A stretch of DNA of 33,942 bases from Streptomyces sp. Je 1-79 (GTDB lineage: Bacteria > Actinomycetota > Actinomycetes > Streptomycetales > Streptomycetaceae): the NCBI RefSeq assembly GCF_025195125.1, contig NZ_JAMGSL010000022.1, forward strand, positions 50,743 through 84,684, written 5' to 3'. Positions 15,077 to 22,547 of this stretch are shown piece by piece; position 1 is the first letter of the stretch; each line of letters begins with the position of its first letter. The notes beneath the pieces were generated by a model, which saw only the letters and a list, made by a program, of their open reading frames with translations, searched no databases and was not told the DNA's origin. Made by a program: the position numbers and the translations under genes.

Positions 15077-15955
15077 ATGGCCCGAGCCGTGCCCGAGCGC
15101 GACGCCGCCTGCGCCATCGCCCAGGCCGCCGCCGTCGTCGGCGACTGGTGGAGCCTGCTGCTCGTACGGGAGACCGCGCGCGGCCGGCACCGCTTCGACG
15201 AGCTCCAGAGCGAGCTGGGCATCTCCCGGAAGGTCCTCGCCGAACGTCTCGGCCACCTCGTCGACAGCGGTGTCCTCGACAAGGTGCCGTACCAGGAGGG
15301 GCCCGTACGGTACGAGTACCGGCTCAGCCCGGCCGGCCGCGCCCTGCTGCCCGTCCTGGTCGCGATGCAGGACTGGTCCGACCGCTGGCTGCTCGGCGAC
15401 GGCAGCCTCACCGCCTCCGCCGACGAGCACAGCGCCGAGGCCCACCGGGTCCACGAGCTCCCCGGCACCCGGCTGCCGCGCCTGACCCTGCCCGCGCACA
15501 CCGGTGCCGAGCGGGACCCGGTCGCCCCGGACGCCGCCGCCACCGTGCTGTTCTGCTACCCCGCGACCGGGCGGCCGAGCCCGCTGCCCGAGGGGTGGAA
15601 CGACATCCCCGGCACGGTCGGCTGCACGCTGGAGAACCGGCTGTTCAGGGACGCGTACGGGGATTTCACGGCGGCGGGGATCGCCGTGCACGGGGTCTCC
15701 ACCCAGCGCCCCGACGAGCAGCGGGCCTTCGCCGCCGCCGAGGAGATCCCCTTCCCGCTCCTCTCCGACATGGACGCACGGCTCTCGGCGGCGCTCCGGC
15801 TGCCGACCTTCCGGGCCGGGCAGGCGCTCCGGCTCAAGCGCGCGGTCCTCGTCGTGGACCGGGAGCGGACCGTACGGCACGTGCAGTTCCCGGTCACGGA
15901 CATCCCGCACGCCGTCGAGACGGCGCTCACGGAGGCGGCGCGACTGTCAGGGTGA
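15077..15955 (+). CDS. HxlR winged-helix regulator fused to a peroxiredoxin domain
   Basis: Residues 1-110 form an HxlR-type DNA-binding domain (GDWWSLLLVRETARGRHRF, then SELGISRKVLAERL), including Cys12 at the place of the family's redox-sensing cysteine. Residues 128-290 form an AhpC/BCP-like redoxin fold: LFCYPATG, then GWNDIPGTVGCTLENRLFRD with the probable peroxidatic Cys183, and FPLLSDMDARLSAAL. Cys160 is the only other cysteine. The fusion suggests a repressor whose DNA binding responds to peroxide or electrophiles. It diverges from the ABC exporter operon over two operators. ATG 15077 follows GAGGAGGAAC. The 3' end overlaps the convergent pdxH gene by 9 bases. Confidence 0.88.
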   Translation: MARAVPERDAACAIAQAAAVVGDWWSLLLVRETARGRHRFDELQSELGISRKVLAERLGHLVDSGVLDKVPYQEGPVRYEYRLSPAGRALLPVLVAMQDWSDRWLLGDGSLTASADEHSAEAHRVHELPGTRLPRLTLPAHTGAERDPVAPDAAATVLFCYPATGRPSPLPEGWNDIPGTVGCTLENRLFRDAYGDFTAAGIAVHGVSTQRPDEQRAFAAAEEIPFPLLSDMDARLSAALRLPTFRAGQALRLKRAVLVVDRERTVRHVQFPVTDIPHAVETALTEAARLSG

Positions 15956-16642
15956 GAGGCGCTCCACGCGCCACTCGGCGCCCTCGCCCTGGCCGCCCTC
16001 GCCTTCGCCCTCGCCCACCCGCACGTACCGCAGCCGGTCGTGCAGCCGGTTCTCGTGCCCCTGCCAGAACTCCACCGTCTCCGGCACGACCCGGATGCCG
16101 CCCCACTCCGGCGGCACCGGCACCTGCTCGTCCGCCGGGTAGCGCGCCGCCAGCTCCTCGTACCGGGCGAGCAGCTCGTCGCGCGACGCGATCACCGAGG
16201 ACTGGCGACTGGCCCAGGCTCCCAGCTGGGAGCCGTGCGGGCGGGTGCGGAAGTACGCGACGGTCTCGTCCCGGCCGGTGCGGACCGCCCGGCCCGTGAC
16301 GATGATCTGGCGGGCCAGCGGGTGCCAGGGGAAGAGCAGCGCGACGGACGGGTTGGCCGCCAGTTCGCCGCCCTTGCGGGAGGCGTAGTTCGTGTAGAAG
16401 ACGAAACCGGCCTCGTCGTAGTGCTTCAGCAGCACCGTGCGGGACGAGGGGCGGCCGTCGGGCGTCGCGGTCGAGACGACCATGGCGTTCGGCTCGTGGA
16501 TCGCCGGACTCGTGGCGGCGATCTTGAACCAGCGCGTGAACTGTTCGATCGGTTCGGGGGCGAGGTCGGCCACAGTCAGCTCCGTGGTGCGGTACTGCTC
16601 GCGCATGTCGGCGGGATCGAAGGCGTCGGTCACAGAAGTCAT
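15947..16642 (-). CDS. pdxH: Pyridoxamine/pyridoxine 5'-phosphate oxidase
   Basis: The 231-aa enzyme oxidises pyridoxamine- or pyridoxine-5'-phosphate to pyridoxal-5'-phosphate with FMN and oxygen, the last step of vitamin B6 salvage and synthesis. Recognisable blocks are AMVVSTATPDGRPSSRTVLLK, FVFYTNYASRKGGELA and ALLFPWHPLARQIIVTG for FMN binding, SRQSSVI, and the C-terminal EFWQGHENRLHDRLRY with substrate-binding R-L-H-D-R. A low-complexity GEGEGEGGQGEG insertion lies just before the last strand and should be harmless. ATG 16642 (MTSVTDAF) is favoured; ATG 16675 would add 11 basic residues. Confidence 0.93.
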   Translation of the reverse strand: MTSVTDAFDPADMREQYRTTELTVADLAPEPIEQFTRWFKIAATSPAIHEPNAMVVSTATPDGRPSSRTVLLKHYDEAGFVFYTNYASRKGGELAANPSVALLFPWHPLARQIIVTGRAVRTGRDETVAYFRTRPHGSQLGAWASRQSSVIASRDELLARYEELAARYPADEQVPVPPEWGGIRVVPETVEFWQGHENRLHDRLRYVRVGEGEGEGGQGEGAEWRVERLSP

Positions 16643-16800
16643 CCTGCCGCAGAGGCGCAGTCTGCCCGGCATCACGAGCCGCTAATCCTTCCTCGCCGGA
16701 TCGGCGCACTGTGCCGGATGTCACGCTTCCCCGCATCATCGGAACCGTACAGACTCTTGGGCTGGATGACTGTTCATTCCCGACCAACAGGCCCCACGGG

Positions 16801-16846
16801 CCGACAGGTCCCCACCGACCTCCCGGTCCTTCCGACCGACAGGTCC
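16801..16846 (+). repeat. 11-bp direct repeats upstream of citrate synthase
   Basis: CCGACAGGTCC occurs at 16801-16811 and 16836-16846, with a related CCAACAGGCCC at 16784. They lie in the pdxH/citrate synthase divergent region, 80-50 bp before the citrate synthase start. Function unknown; a regulator site is possible. Confidence 0.35.
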
Positions 16847-16858
16847 GCCAACCCGCTG

Positions 16859-16872
16859 GATGATTGATCATC
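16859..16872. promoter_or_regulatory. Palindrome next to the citrate synthase start
   Basis: GATGAT-TG-ATCATC has perfect 6-bp arms and ends 17 bp before the ATG. This AT-rich symmetric element stands out in GC-rich DNA and is a candidate operator. Confidence 0.35.
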
Positions 16873-16889
16873 GATTGAGGAGCCGCCTG

Positions 16890-17999
16890 ATGTCCGACTT
16901 CGTACCCGGGCTCGAGGGAGTCGTCGCGTTCGAGACGGAGATCGCCGAACCGGACAAGGAGGGCGGCGCCCTCCGGTACCGCGGCGTCGACATCGAGGAC
17001 CTGGTCGGCCACGTCTCGTTCGGCAACGTCTGGGGTCTGCTGGTCGACGGGGCGTTCGACCCCGGTCTGCCGCCGGCCGAGCCGTTCCCGATCCCCGTGC
17101 ACTCCGGTGACATCCGTGTCGACGTGCAGTCCGCGCTCGCCATGCTCGCGCCGGTCTGGGGTCTCAAACCGCTTCTCGACATCGACGCCGAGCAGGCCCG
17201 TGAGGACCTCGCCCGCGCGGCCGTCATGGCGCTGTCGTACGTCGCCCAGTCGGCGCGCGGCCAGGGCCTGCCGATGGTGCCGCAGAGCGAGATCGACAAG
17301 GCGCAGTCCGTCGTCGAGCGGTTCATGATCCGCTGGCGCGGCGAGCCGGACCCGCGGCACGTCAAGGCCGTCGACGCCTACTGGACCTCGGCCGCCGAGC
17401 ACGGCATGAACGCCTCCACGTTCACCGCCCGCGTCATCGCCTCCACCGGCGCGGACGTGGCCGCGGCGCTGTCCGGCGCCGTCGGCGCGATGTCCGGCCC
17501 GCTGCACGGCGGCGCCCCGTCCCGCGTCCTCGGCATGATCGAGGAGATCGAGCGGACCGGTGACGCCACCGCGTACGTGAAGAGGGCCCTCGACAAGGGC
17601 GAGCGCCTGATGGGCTTCGGACACCGCGTGTACCGCGCCGAGGACCCGCGCGCCCGCGTCCTGCGCCGTACGGCCAAGGAGCTGGCCGCGCCGCGCTTCG
17701 AGGTCGCCGAGGCGCTGGAGAAGGCGGCCCTGGAGGAGCTGCACAACCGCCGCCCCGACCGTGTCCTGGCGACGAACGTGGAGTTCTGGGCGGCGATCAT
17801 GCTCGACTTCGCCGAGGTCCCGGCGCACATGTTCACCTCGATGTTCACCTGCGCCCGTACGGCGGGCTGGTCGGCGCACATCCTGGAGCAGAAGCGCACC
17901 GGCCGCCTGGTCCGGCCGTCGGCGCGGTACATCGGCCCCGGTCAGCGCAACCCGCAGGAGATCGCGGGCTACGCCGACCTGGCGGCGTTCGCGGGCTGA
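16890..17999 (+). CDS. Citrate synthase (second, citrate synthase 2-like)
   Basis: The 369-aa enzyme condenses acetyl-CoA and oxaloacetate to citrate (or propionyl-CoA to 2-methylcitrate). Active-site residues are visible: EHGMNAS at 170-176, GPLHGGAPS at 203-211 (His206), GFGHRVYRAEDPR at 242-254 (His245) and Asp306 in MLDFAEVP. The length is that of the short, Gram-positive type. ATG 16890 is chosen because GAGGAG lies 8-13 bases upstream; an in-frame ATG at 16860 would add 10 residues and overlap the palindrome. Streptomyces has a separate main citrate synthase, so this may be a conditional isozyme. Confidence 0.93.
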   Translation: MSDFVPGLEGVVAFETEIAEPDKEGGALRYRGVDIEDLVGHVSFGNVWGLLVDGAFDPGLPPAEPFPIPVHSGDIRVDVQSALAMLAPVWGLKPLLDIDAEQAREDLARAAVMALSYVAQSARGQGLPMVPQSEIDKAQSVVERFMIRWRGEPDPRHVKAVDAYWTSAAEHGMNASTFTARVIASTGADVAAALSGAVGAMSGPLHGGAPSRVLGMIEEIERTGDATAYVKRALDKGERLMGFGHRVYRAEDPRARVLRRTAKELAAPRFEVAEALEKAALEELHNRRPDRVLATNVEFWAAIMLDFAEVPAHMFTSMFTCARTAGWSAHILEQKRTGRLVRPSARYIGPGQRNPQEIAGYADLAAFAG

Positions 18000-18032
18000 T
18001 CCCGAACAGGCGCCATCCGAACAGGCAGCATC

Positions 18033-18095
18033 CCGGGGCGAGCCCGCACAGCCCGCCCCGGCCCCGGCCCGGCACCGCGACCCGCGGGCCGGGCC
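18033..18095. terminator. Two consecutive terminator hairpins
   Basis: CCGGGGCG/CGCCCCGG (18033-18040/18054-18061) and GGCCCGGC/GCCGGGCC (18066-18073/18088-18095) lie between the convergent citrate synthase and oxygenase genes. A CCGAACAGGC direct repeat (18002 and 18018) precedes them. Confidence 0.55.
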
Positions 18096-18150
18096 TCGTC
18101 ATGTCGGGGCGCCGTGAACCGGGCCCGGCAACGCGAGCCCCGGGGGCCCC

Positions 18151-19203
18151 TCAGGCGGTGGCGAGCGGGCGTTCCTCCGTGAGCAGCAGGTCCGCGTGGT
18201 GGCGGGCCGCCGCCAGCGGGTGGGCGCGCAGCTTGCCCTTCAGTTCGTTGCGGCCGTACTCGGCGAACAGCGGGTTCGCCGGGTCGGTCGTGACTCCGGG
18301 CGCCGTCGAGGCGTACGGGAAGGGCAGCGGGGCGATCCGGGCGTCGAGCCGCGGGTTGTAGAAGAACGGCACGGAGAAGCGCTCGGTCGCCGCGGGCGGG
18401 GAGACCACCCGGTGGTTGGTGGCGAGGAGGTAGCCGTCGGTCGCCACTTCGAGGAGCTCGCCGAGGTTGACGACGAACGCGCCGGGCAGCGGCGGCACGT
18501 CGTGGAAGAGGCCGTCCTCGCGCTGCACCTGGAGGCCGCCGACATGGTCCTGCAGGAGCAGGGTCAGGAAGCCGTAGTCCTTGTGGGCGCCGACGCCCTG
18601 GTCGGCGCCGTCACCGGCGCTTCCCGGGTAGCGGACCAGCTTGAGGTGCGGGTGGGCCCGGTCGCCGAAGATGTCGTCGTAGAACCCCTCGGGCGCGCCG
18701 ATCGAGGCGAGCAGCTCGTGCAGCAGCCGCTGGGCGACGGCGCTGAGGCGCTCGACCCAGTGGAGTGCGGCGGTCCGCAGCTCGGGGAGGGCGGCCGGCC
18801 ACTGGTTGGGGCCCTGGAGCCACCAGTACGGGGCTTCGCCGGGGCCCGGGGGCCGCGCCGCGCGTTCGGCGCCGATGTCGAGCTGGTCGCGCCAGTCGCG
18901 GGAGCCGCCGGTGCGCTCGTCGCCGATCCGGGTGTATCCGCGGAAGTGCGGCGAGCTGGTGGTGTCCAGCGCGAGCCGGTCGGCCTCCGGAAGAGCGAAG
19001 AAGGCCTTCATCGCGGAGGTGAGGGCAGCCGTCTCCGCCGCGGTGACGCCGTGCCCGACGAGCTGGAAGAAGCCGACGTCGTGCGCGGCGGAGTGCAGCT
19101 GGGCGTGGAGGAGACGCCGGTCCTGGGGGCCGCGGTCGGCGGCGGAGAGGTCGACGATCGGGAGCTGGGAGCTGTACGTCTGGATCTGCGACGAGTGCGT
19201 CAT
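18151..19203 (-). CDS. Isopenicillin-N-synthase-like 2-oxoglutarate/Fe(II) oxygenase
   Basis: The 350-aa protein has the N-terminal DIOX_N region (residues 14-130, HSAAHDVGFFQLVGHGV) and the jelly-roll 2OG-Fe(II) domain. Iron ligands are H207-x-D209 (AHKDYG) and H264 (NHRVV); RFS at 275-277 is the RxS motif that binds 2-oxoglutarate or substrate. The product is soluble and probably oxidises a small molecule; the substrate is unknown. It is preceded by a 24-residue leader peptide ORF 91 bases upstream, a kind of leader seen before sulfur-related genes, so a role in sulfur metabolism is possible. The ribosome-binding site is weak, consistent with coupling to upstream translation. Confidence 0.88.
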   Translation of the reverse strand: MTHSSQIQTYSSQLPIVDLSAADRGPQDRRLLHAQLHSAAHDVGFFQLVGHGVTAAETAALTSAMKAFFALPEADRLALDTTSSPHFRGYTRIGDERTGGSRDWRDQLDIGAERAARPPGPGEAPYWWLQGPNQWPAALPELRTAALHWVERLSAVAQRLLHELLASIGAPEGFYDDIFGDRAHPHLKLVRYPGSAGDGADQGVGAHKDYGFLTLLLQDHVGGLQVQREDGLFHDVPPLPGAFVVNLGELLEVATDGYLLATNHRVVSPPAATERFSVPFFYNPRLDARIAPLPFPYASTAPGVTTDPANPLFAEYGRNELKGKLRAHPLAAARHHADLLLTEERPLATA

Positions 19204-19293
19204 GGTGTGCGTCCGCTGGGTGTACGGGTGCCCGTGCGCGCCGCCAGGGGTGGGGCGGGGGCGCGGGTGCCTGAGAGGAGAGGGGCTCGGAGG

Positions 19294-19368
19294 TCAGGCG
19301 GAGCGCCGACAGCCCATGCTCGTGACGCGGAGGAAGTCCACGTGGCGGCGGCGTACGAGCGGAAGCAT
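19294..19368 (-). CDS. Putative leader peptide, RRHVD type, 24 aa
   Basis: The peptide reads MLPLVRRRHVDFLRVTSMGC followed by RRSA. It has the RRRHVD-x-LRV-x-S-x-x-C-R pattern of actinobacterial putative leader peptides that I know from genes for sulfur uptake, sulfonate transport and cysteine metabolism, including a single cysteine codon near the end (residue 20) where the ribosome could stall when cysteinyl-tRNA is scarce. It lies on the oxygenase transcript, ending 90 bases before that gene. No Shine-Dalgarno is present; a TACGCT box six bases before the ATG suggests a leaderless start. The start and frame are clear, the regulatory role is inference. Confidence 0.7.
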   Translation of the reverse strand: MLPLVRRRHVDFLRVTSMGCRRSA

Positions 19369-19374
19369 GGGACC

Positions 19375-19380
19375 AGCGTA
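19375..19380 (-). promoter_or_regulatory. Candidate -10 box of the leader-peptide transcript
   Basis: On the minus strand TACGCT fits TANNNT and is followed by GGTCCC and then the leader ATG, the spacing expected of a leaderless mRNA. Confidence 0.4.
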
Positions 19381-19477
19381 CTGCGGCGCACGCGAGACGT
19401 ATGTGGCGTGGGTCACGCGGCCGGGCGACCATGGTGTCCGGGGTGGGTCCGGGGGCTGACCACAGGCGGAGGAACCC

Positions 19478-21214
19478 GTGACAGACAGCCGTACGACCGA
19501 CGTACTGATCGTGGGCGCCGGCCCCGTCGGACTGAGCGCGGCCGCCGAACTCCGCCGCCGCGGGGTGGAGTGCCGGCTCGTCGACCGGCTGAAGGCCCGT
19601 CTCCCGTACGCCAAGGCGGTCGGCGTCCAGCCGCGCACCCTGGAGATCTGGGACCGGATGGGGCTGGCCCGGGCCGTCCTGGAGACCGCCGTTCCGCTGC
19701 GCGGCCAATTGGTCTACGTCGACGGCCGGGAGCAGGCACGGATCGACCTCGCCCTGCCGCCGGAGGTCCCGTACGGATTCGCCGCGCTGCCGCAGTACGA
19801 GACCGAGCGGCTCCTGGAGGAGTACGTCACCGCACTGGGCACCGTCGTCGAGCGGGGCACGGAACTGCTGTCGTTCGCCCAGGACGCGGACGGGGTGACC
19901 GCCCTGCTGCGCACCGACGCGGACGCCGACGAGGAGCTGCGCGCCCGCTACCTGATCGGCTGCGACGGCGCGCACAGCACGGTCCGCAAGGGGCTCGGGC
20001 TCGGCTACGAGGGCGGGGCCTTCCCCGAGGAGTACATGCTCGGCGACGTCGAGGCCGACTGGGATCTGCCGTACGGGTACGGGCTGCGGTCCGTGCACCG
20101 CGCCGAGGACGGTTCGACCGACGACCTGCTGGTCTGCATCCCGCTGCCGGGGACGAGCCGCTACCGGATGTCGATGACGGTCCCGCCCGAACTCTCCGCC
20201 GACGGCGCGGGGAAGGCGCGGGGCGACGGCGTCACGCACGGTCTGGAGGGCGGCCGGGCGCCGGAGCTGTCCCACATCCAGGCGGTCGTCGACCGGCTGG
20301 CCCCCGCTCCCACCCGTGTCTCCGCGCTGCGCTGGTCCTCGGTGTTCCGCATCAGCCACCGGATCGTCGACCGTTACGGCGAGGGCCGGGTCTTCGTCGC
20401 GGGCGACGCCGCCCACATCCACCCGCCCACCGGCGCCCAGGGGATGAACACCGGCATCCAGGACGCCTGCAACCTCGCCTGGAAGATCGCCCTCGTCGTG
20501 CGCGGGGAGGCGGGGCCCGCCCTGCTCGACAGCTACGACGCCGAGCGGCGGCCGGTCGGCGAGGAGGTCGTGGGCCGGACCGTCCGGCACGCGACCCAGG
20601 GCATCGAGACCGACGCGGAGGACCCGGACACCCTGATGCTCCGGGAGGCACAACTGCTGGTCGCCTACCGGGACGGGCCGCTCGCCGGCACCACGTACGG
20701 GCCGGAGGACGCGCCCCAGTCCGGTGACCGGGCCCCGGACTGCTCCGGCCTGACCGCCCCCGTCGCCGCCTATCCGCTGCGGCTGCTCGACATCCTGCGC
20801 GGCCGCACCGGGCACGTCCTGCTGCTGTACGCGGACCAGGCCGCCGATCTGGCCAGGGCCGCCGAGGCGGGCGCCGTGGTCGCCGCCGCCGTCGGCGGGC
20901 GGGAGCCCTCGGAGAACGGCCTCGCGTCGGAGGGCGGCCTGGCCGCGGAGGACGGTCTGGCCCCGGAAGGGGGTCCGGCGCCGGAGGGCGGCCTCGCGAC
21001 CGTCGCCGTGCTCGCCCGGGACGCCGATCCCGATCCCGGCGAGGCCGTCTTCGGATACCGGGACGCGGCGGGCGAGTTCGCCCGGCTCTACCGGCCCGAC
21101 GGCCCGACCGGTTTCCTCGTGCGCCCCGACGGGCAGCTCGGCGCCCGCTTCCCGCTCGCGGGCACGGCGGCGGCGCTCACCGGCTACCTCGCGGCCCTCT
21201 CGGTACCGTCCTGA
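19478..21214 (+). CDS. FAD-dependent aromatic hydroxylase-type monooxygenase
   Basis: The 578-aa protein is a class A flavoprotein monooxygenase: GAGPVG at 13-18 binds FAD, GCDGAHSTVRK near residue 161-171 is the DG motif, and FVAGDAAHIHPPTGAQGMNTG near 304-325 is the GD motif that closes over the flavin. The C-terminal 150 residues are the thioredoxin-like domain found in phenol- and polyketide-type hydroxylases. It needs NAD(P)H and oxygen and hydroxylates an aromatic or polyketide substrate, here unknown. A five-unit six-residue repeat (about 478-507) is inserted in the C-terminal domain. The start is GTG at 19478 behind GCGGAGGAA. It diverges from the leader-peptide/oxygenase transcript. 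Confidence 0.9.
   Translation: MTDSRTTDVLIVGAGPVGLSAAAELRRRGVECRLVDRLKARLPYAKAVGVQPRTLEIWDRMGLARAVLETAVPLRGQLVYVDGREQARIDLALPPEVPYGFAALPQYETERLLEEYVTALGTVVERGTELLSFAQDADGVTALLRTDADADEELRARYLIGCDGAHSTVRKGLGLGYEGGAFPEEYMLGDVEADWDLPYGYGLRSVHRAEDGSTDDLLVCIPLPGTSRYRMSMTVPPELSADGAGKARGDGVTHGLEGGRAPELSHIQAVVDRLAPAPTRVSALRWSSVFRISHRIVDRYGEGRVFVAGDAAHIHPPTGAQGMNTGIQDACNLAWKIALVVRGEAGPALLDSYDAERRPVGEEVVGRTVRHATQGIETDAEDPDTLMLREAQLLVAYRDGPLAGTTYGPEDAPQSGDRAPDCSGLTAPVAAYPLRLLDILRGRTGHVLLLYADQAADLARAAEAGAVVAAAVGGREPSENGLASEGGLAAEDGLAPEGGPAPEGGLATVAVLARDADPDPGEAVFGYRDAAGEFARLYRPDGPTGFLVRPDGQLGARFPLAGTAAALTGYLAALSVPS
20909..20998 (+). repeat. In-frame 18-bp minisatellite, five units
   Basis: Units begin at 20909, 20927, 20945, 20963 and 20981 and encode SENGLA, SEGGLA, AEDGLA, PEGGPA and PEGGLA. 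The multiple of three keeps the monooxygenase frame. The copies have diverged in sequence, so the expansion is not very recent. Confidence 0.85.
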
Positions 21215-21253
21215 GCGCCGCCCGGCCCTGAGCAGCCTCAACGGGCCCGCGCC

Positions 21254-21832
21254 TCAGCCCAGCGCCTCGTCCAGGATCGTCGACCACTGGGCCACGACCC
21301 GGTCGCGGCGGGCCCGGTCGTCGGTCAGGAGGGTCGCGAGGCCCAGGCCACGCGCCATGTCCAGGAACCCCTGGACCGTCTCCCGTACGCCGGGCACCGA
21401 CTCGTCCGCGGCGAGGAGGGTCACCGCCATGCGGTGGGACTCGCGGCCGACGCGGGCCTCCAGCTCCGTCACGCGCGCGTGGAGCGGGGGCTCGTGCGCC
21501 GCCGCCACCCAGAGGTGGAGGGCCGCGCGGAAGAGCGGCCCGGTGAAGAGGTCCACCAGGGCCACGACGGCCTCGCGGCGGTCGCGCGCCGGGAGGGTGC
21601 GCAGGGCCTCGGACCGTTCTTCGGCGACGTACTCGACGGCCGCCGTGAACAGGTCCTCCCTGGTCGGGAAGTGGTGCTGCGCCGCGCCCCGCGAGACGCC
21701 CGCCCGCTCGGCGACCACTGCGACGGTGGAGCCCGCCCAGCCGTGTTCGGCCAGGCAGGCCACCGCCGCCTCCAGGAGCCGCTGCCGGGTGGCGCGGCTC
21801 CTGTCCTGCTTCGGGCCGGTCACAACCGCCAT
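21254..21832 (-). CDS. TetR-family regulator, last gene of the atu-like operon
   Basis: The 192-aa protein has an N-terminal TetR helix-turn-helix (residues 12-60; STVAVVAERAGVSRGAAQHHF is the recognition region) and a variable ligand-binding C-terminal domain. Its ATG lies within the hydratase gene, overlapping it by 13 bases, so it belongs to the operon and is translated with it. In Pseudomonas the terpene-utilisation operon is also controlled by a TetR repressor (AtuR), so an acyl-CoA ligand and repression of the operon promoter, perhaps at the palindrome near 31364, are reasonable inferences. Confidence 0.88.
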   Translation of the reverse strand: MAVVTGPKQDRSRATRQRLLEAAVACLAEHGWAGSTVAVVAERAGVSRGAAQHHFPTREDLFTAAVEYVAEERSEALRTLPARDRREAVVALVDLFTGPLFRAALHLWVAAAHEPPLHARVTELEARVGRESHRMAVTLLAADESVPGVRETVQGFLDMARGLGLATLLTDDRARRDRVVAQWSTILDEALG

Positions 21833-22527
21833 TCGGGGTCCCGTCGTTCGAGGAAGGCCGTCATCCCTTCGCGTGCCTCGGCGGAGGCGAAGAGCGAGGC
21901 CGACCTCTGGACCAGGTCCTCCGCGTCGCGTTCGAAGGTTTCCAGGACTTTAGCCGTGACCAGGCGCTTCGACTCGGCCAGCCCCTGCGGCGAGCCCTGG
22001 CGCAGCCCGTCCAGGATCGCGTCCAGCTCGTCCTCGCCGGCCGTCACCAGGCCCATCGCGCGCGCCAGGGCCGTCCCGAAGCGCTCGCCCGTCACGTAGT
22101 ACCTGGCCGCCGCCCGTGGCTCCAGCTTCGGCAGCAGCGTCAGGGAGATGACGGCGGGCGCGACCCCGATCCGTACCTCCGTCAGCGCGAAGTCCGAGGC
22201 CTCCGAGGCCACCACGATGTCGCAGGCCCCGAGCAGCCCGAGGCCGCCGGCCCGGACGTGGCCGCGTACGACGCCCACGACCGGTTTCGGCAGCTCCACG
22301 ATCCGCCGGAGCAGGTCCACGAAGGCGTACGGGCTCGGTGGCGCCTTCAGGTCGGCGCCGGCGCTGAACGTCGAGCCGGTGTGGGTCAGGACGACGGCCC
22401 GTACGGCCGGGTCCTGCCCGCACTCGGTGAGCGCCTCGGCCAGCTCGGCGACCAGGGCCGCCGAGAGGGCGTTGCGGTTCTCCGGGGCGTCCAGCGTCAG
22501 CGTGGCGATGCCACGGTCCAGCTTCAT
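21820..22527 (-). CDS. Enoyl-CoA hydratase, LiuC/AtuE-like
   Basis: The 235-aa crotonase-fold protein keeps the oxyanion segments FSAGADLKAPP (54-64) and RAGGLGLLGACDIV. The second catalytic glutamate is E117 in LTEVRIGVAPAVIS, while the first, E144 in the rat enzyme, is Gly97 here. This GGLGL...EVRIG-APAVIS pattern is what I recall from methylglutaconyl-CoA hydratase (LiuC) and isohexenylglutaconyl-CoA hydratase (AtuE), which act on gamma-carboxylated products rather than on plain enoyl-CoAs. That fits the adjacent carboxylase. It starts 20 bases after the ligase stop, behind CGAGGGAC. Confidence 0.87.
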   Translation of the reverse strand: MKLDRGIATLTLDAPENRNALSAALVAELAEALTECGQDPAVRAVVLTHTGSTFSAGADLKAPPSPYAFVDLLRRIVELPKPVVGVVRGHVRAGGLGLLGACDIVVASEASDFALTEVRIGVAPAVISLTLLPKLEPRAAARYYVTGERFGTALARAMGLVTAGEDELDAILDGLRQGSPQGLAESKRLVTAKVLETFERDAEDLVQRSASLFASAEAREGMTAFLERRDPEWRL

Positions 22528-22547
22528 GCGTCAGTCCCTCGGTTCGT

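Noticed and set aside
15947..15955. Nine-base overlap of convergent regulator and pdxH ends as a regulatory device
   Set aside because: Short tail-to-tail overlaps are common in compact Streptomyces regions and both reading frames look complete.
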